Below are positions 20,805-22,692 of a stretch of 22,692 nt of DNA, piece after piece. The position numbers were made by a program, and so were the translations under genes. The DNA comes from Candidatus Omnitrophota bacterium (GTDB taxonomy: Bacteria > Omnitrophota > Koll11 > JAHIPI01): the NCBI GenBank assembly GCA_028718265.1, contig JAQUMG010000009.1, positions 1 through 22,692 of the forward strand. The letters are read 5' to 3'. The notes below the pieces were generated by a model. That model did not search any database and was not told the origin of the DNA. It saw nothing but the letters and a program-made list of their open reading frames with translations. The stretch's first letter is position 1; each line of letters opens with the position of its first letter.

Positions 20805-21820
20805 TTTTGCGCCAGGTATTTTTTCATCCCGTTCGACATTCTGATTTTAAGGTTAGTACCGTCTTTAACTACCAGGAAACAGTCAATGTCCGTCAATTTG
20901 TTTATCAGGTCAATGCCTCTTTTTTCTCCCATGACAAATATAGCGGTAGCCAGTGCGTCGGCAGTAGTACAGTCATCCGCCAGCACCGTGACGCTTCTCA
21001 AGTTGTTTTTAACAGTACGGCCGGTCCTGGGATCTACTATGTGCGCGTATCTTTCGCCGCCGGAGATATTAAAATTCTCATAATCACCGGAAGTTGCGAC
21101 GGCCTTATCACGCACATTCAAGGTTGCTATCAGCTCGTCCTTGTTGTCCGGATTTCTGATTCCTATAGACCAGTATTTCTTTGCGTAATTATCTCCCAGG
21201 CAATATAATTCCCCGCCTACATTGACAATGGCAGATCTTATCCCGCTTCGTTTTAATATCTTTATTGTCTCGTCAACGGCATAGCCGTCGGCAACTCCGC
21301 CGAAATCCATTTTCACGCGCGGGTCCTTAAAGTAAACGGTCTTATCAACATCCCGCAATTCCATCTTGTCCATTCCGACATAGTGCAGCATCTCCCGTAT
21401 CGCCTTATCGTCAGGTGTTTTCTTCTTATCCGGCCCAAACCCCCACGCATTAACAATCGGCTCTACTGTAATGTCGAACGCCCCTTGGGTAAGCACGAAA
21501 TATTCTTCGCACCTTCTGATCAAGAGGTACAGCTCCGGGTTTAATCTGTAGCCTTTTTTCGCCGAATTATTATTTATAGCGGAAACCGGACTTCTTCGGT
21601 CAAAGATCGACAGCGTCCTATCGATCCAGGCTATCTTTGCCTTCGAGGCGGCACATGCCTTTTTTACGTCGGAAAGGCTTACATTCCGAACGGGGACATT
21701 TATCTCCGCGGTCGTCCCAAGACAGGAAAATGCCAGTTTGTATGAATTGTTATTTGCGCATCCCGGCAGACTAATTACCAGGCATAGGAGGGTTATCAGA
21801 AAAGCGCGGTTTTTTATCAT
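20783..21820 (-). CDS. apbE: FAD:protein FMN transferase, lipoprotein
   Basis: Transfers FMN from FAD to a Thr or Ser of target proteins such as subunits of Rnf or Nqr complexes, outside the inner membrane. The 345-residue product begins with a lipoprotein signal (LVISLPGC, lipid Cys21). The ApbE core contains LSIFDRRSPVSAIN (70-83), FDITVEPIVNAWGF (115-128), MDFGGVADGYAVD (171-183), SGDYE (244-248), HIVDPRTG (260-267) and DDCTTADALATAIFVMG (282-298). Mg-binding Asp and Thr residues of the last motif are present. Its ATGA overlaps the stop of the upstream ATPase gene. No flavoprotein target is visible in the window. Confidence 0.96.
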   Translation of the reverse strand: MIKNRAFLITLLCLVISLPGCANNNSYKLAFSCLGTTAEINVPVRNVSLSDVKKACAASKAKIAWIDRTLSIFDRRSPVSAINNNSAKKGYRLNPELYLLIRRCEEYFVLTQGAFDITVEPIVNAWGFGPDKKKTPDDKAIREMLHYVGMDKMELRDVDKTVYFKDPRVKMDFGGVADGYAVDETIKILKRSGIRSAIVNVGGELYCLGDNYAKKYWSIGIRNPDNKDELIATLNVRDKAVATSGDYENFNISGGERYAHIVDPRTGRTVKNNLRSVTVLADDCTTADALATAIFVMGEKRGIDLINKLTDIDCFLVVKDGTNLKIRMSNGMKKYLAQKCEIKKE

Positions 21821-22692
21821 GATATTTTTTGGATAAGCAGATCTATATCTATGAAATCCTCGACCATCTTTATTGCCATATCAGCTTTATTTATGTCATC
21901 AGGCTTTATTTTTACCGTAAGATCATGTACGTCCGAAGTAACTTTATAGGTGTCTTCCTTTGACATCAGGACGGGAATACCGCTGCGCGATATCAGGTTC
22001 CTTACACTGGGATGAGGTATTATGCCGCCCGTAAGGACTATTCCGGCGATCTTTGACGAAGCCGTCTTCGTCTGCAAGAGGTAAGAACTCATGGCCATGA
22101 GGATCATGTCCTCTCTGTCCCCCGGTGTTATTATCAGCGTACCGTCCTCTATGTAATTCCATGCTTCGTGCGGCTCCATCGCACCAACGATGACTTTATT
22201 TACGATATTATGCGCATTTTCCTTGCCGTGCATAAAACTAATGCCGAGCTCTTCCGATATTTCTTCCACGGTAGGAGACGAGAGTACCTTCTGATACGGC
22301 ATCACGCCCAGCACATCTATGCCATGGCGTTTCAATCCCTTTCGCACGAGCTCGTTGACTTTGTGATATTTATCACCGAGGACTTTATTTATGATCACTC
22401 CTGCTATCTTAACGCCGTATTTTTCAAAGAGCGCTGCGTTCAGCAATATCTCATCTATGGGCCTGCCTATTCCTCCGGACGAAATAAGTACAACTTTCGA
22501 GCCAAGCATCTTAGCTACATACGCGTTCGAAAGATCAAAGCATGATCCAACGCCGGCGTGTCCGGTCCCCTCAATTACGACAATATCCTTCGATCGCGCC
22601 ACATTCGCAAACGCTTTTTTAATACGTTGCGTAAGAGCCCTCCTTTTGGCGTGCATTATATATTTCTCGGTAAAACCCCTTTCGACTGCTAT
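21817..22692 (-). CDS. BioD-like/DRTGG-domain ATPase (5' end outside the window)
   Basis: The frame is open to the right edge; 291 residues are visible. Residues from the edge read IAVERGFTEKYI, then a BioD-like (AAA_26, dethiobiotin synthetase-like) ATPase region with VVIEGTGHAGVGSCFDLSNA, SKVVLISSGGIGRPIDEI and VKIAGVIINKVL, but its Walker A lies beyond the edge. The second half, after LSSPTVEEISEELG, looks like a DRTGG domain, with TPGDREDMILMAMS and GIVLTGGIIPHPSVRNLI, as in the N-terminal regulatory part of some phosphotransacetylases. Standalone versions are common in bacteria and archaea without a clear function. It overlaps apbE by ATGA. Confidence 0.85.
   Translation of the reverse strand: MAVERGFTEKYIMHAKRRALTQRIKKAFANVARSKDIVVIEGTGHAGVGSCFDLSNAYVAKMLGSKVVLISSGGIGRPIDEILLNAALFEKYGVKIAGVIINKVLGDKYHKVNELVRKGLKRHGIDVLGVMPYQKVLSSPTVEEISEELGISFMHGKENAHNIVNKVIVGAMEPHEAWNYIEDGTLIITPGDREDMILMAMSSYLLQTKTASSKIAGIVLTGGIIPHPSVRNLISRSGIPVLMSKEDTYKVTSDVHDLTVKIKPDDINKADMAIKMVEDFIDIDLLIQKIS

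Overview
The window is a bacterial chromosome fragment, almost entirely coded on the minus strand, so genes read from high to low coordinates. It has intermediate GC with an AT-richer accessory stretch around 5.9-8.9 kb. The gene families (pseudopilin with an H-x9-DG-like tail, cdaA/cdaR, a BioD-like/DRTGG ATPase) and the dense palindromic repeats suggest an uncultured PVC-type lineage, perhaps Omnitrophota. That placement is inference, not proof.

Layout in transcription order. (1) 22692-18320: a translationally coupled cluster with a BioD-like/DRTGG ATPase (5' end outside the window), ApbE lipoprotein, MnmA, a LarE-type sulfur transferase and a pseudopilin. (2) 18306-16580: a promoter, a CAT-anticodon tRNA, a structured repeat, and tilS. 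(3) 16567-10860: a promoter, then ftsH, folP, cdaA, cdaR (YbbR), pdxJ and nnrD, tightly packed. (4) 10855-5189: tRNA-Thr(TGT), tRNA-Tyr(GTA), tRNA-Gly(TCC) and tRNA-Thr(GGT), with genes and repeats lodged between them. (5) 5096-1: tuf, rpmG, tRNA-Trp, secE, nusG, rplK, rplA, rplJ, rplL and the start of rpoB, the classical translation/transcription superoperon.

The four tRNAs ahead of tuf have the same identities, anticodons and order as Escherichia coli thrU-tyrU-glyT-thrT-tufB. Here that compact cluster has been opened up. A prohibitin-like gene and a membrane-protein gene lie between Tyr and Gly. An AT-rich block of five small genes, a 237-bp element with perfect 20-bp inverted ends and a LAGLIDADG-like gene lie between Gly and Thr(GGT). 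A strong promoter and an attenuator-like hairpin for the tuf superoperon now lie inside this accessory zone.

The main discovery candidates are repeats that abut tRNA 3' (CCA) ends. One family (R1, about 156 bp, copies after tRNA-Tyr and the CAT tRNA plus an internally deleted copy at 6416) and a second (R2, copies after tRNA-Gly and tRNA-Thr(TGT)) keep their stems by compensatory changes. The deleted R1 copy ends at a 12-bp near-copy of the tRNA-Gly 3' end, which is the geometry left when an island inserts at a tRNA 3' end. The LAGLIDADG-like reading frame runs without a stop through the whole of tRNA-Thr(GGT).
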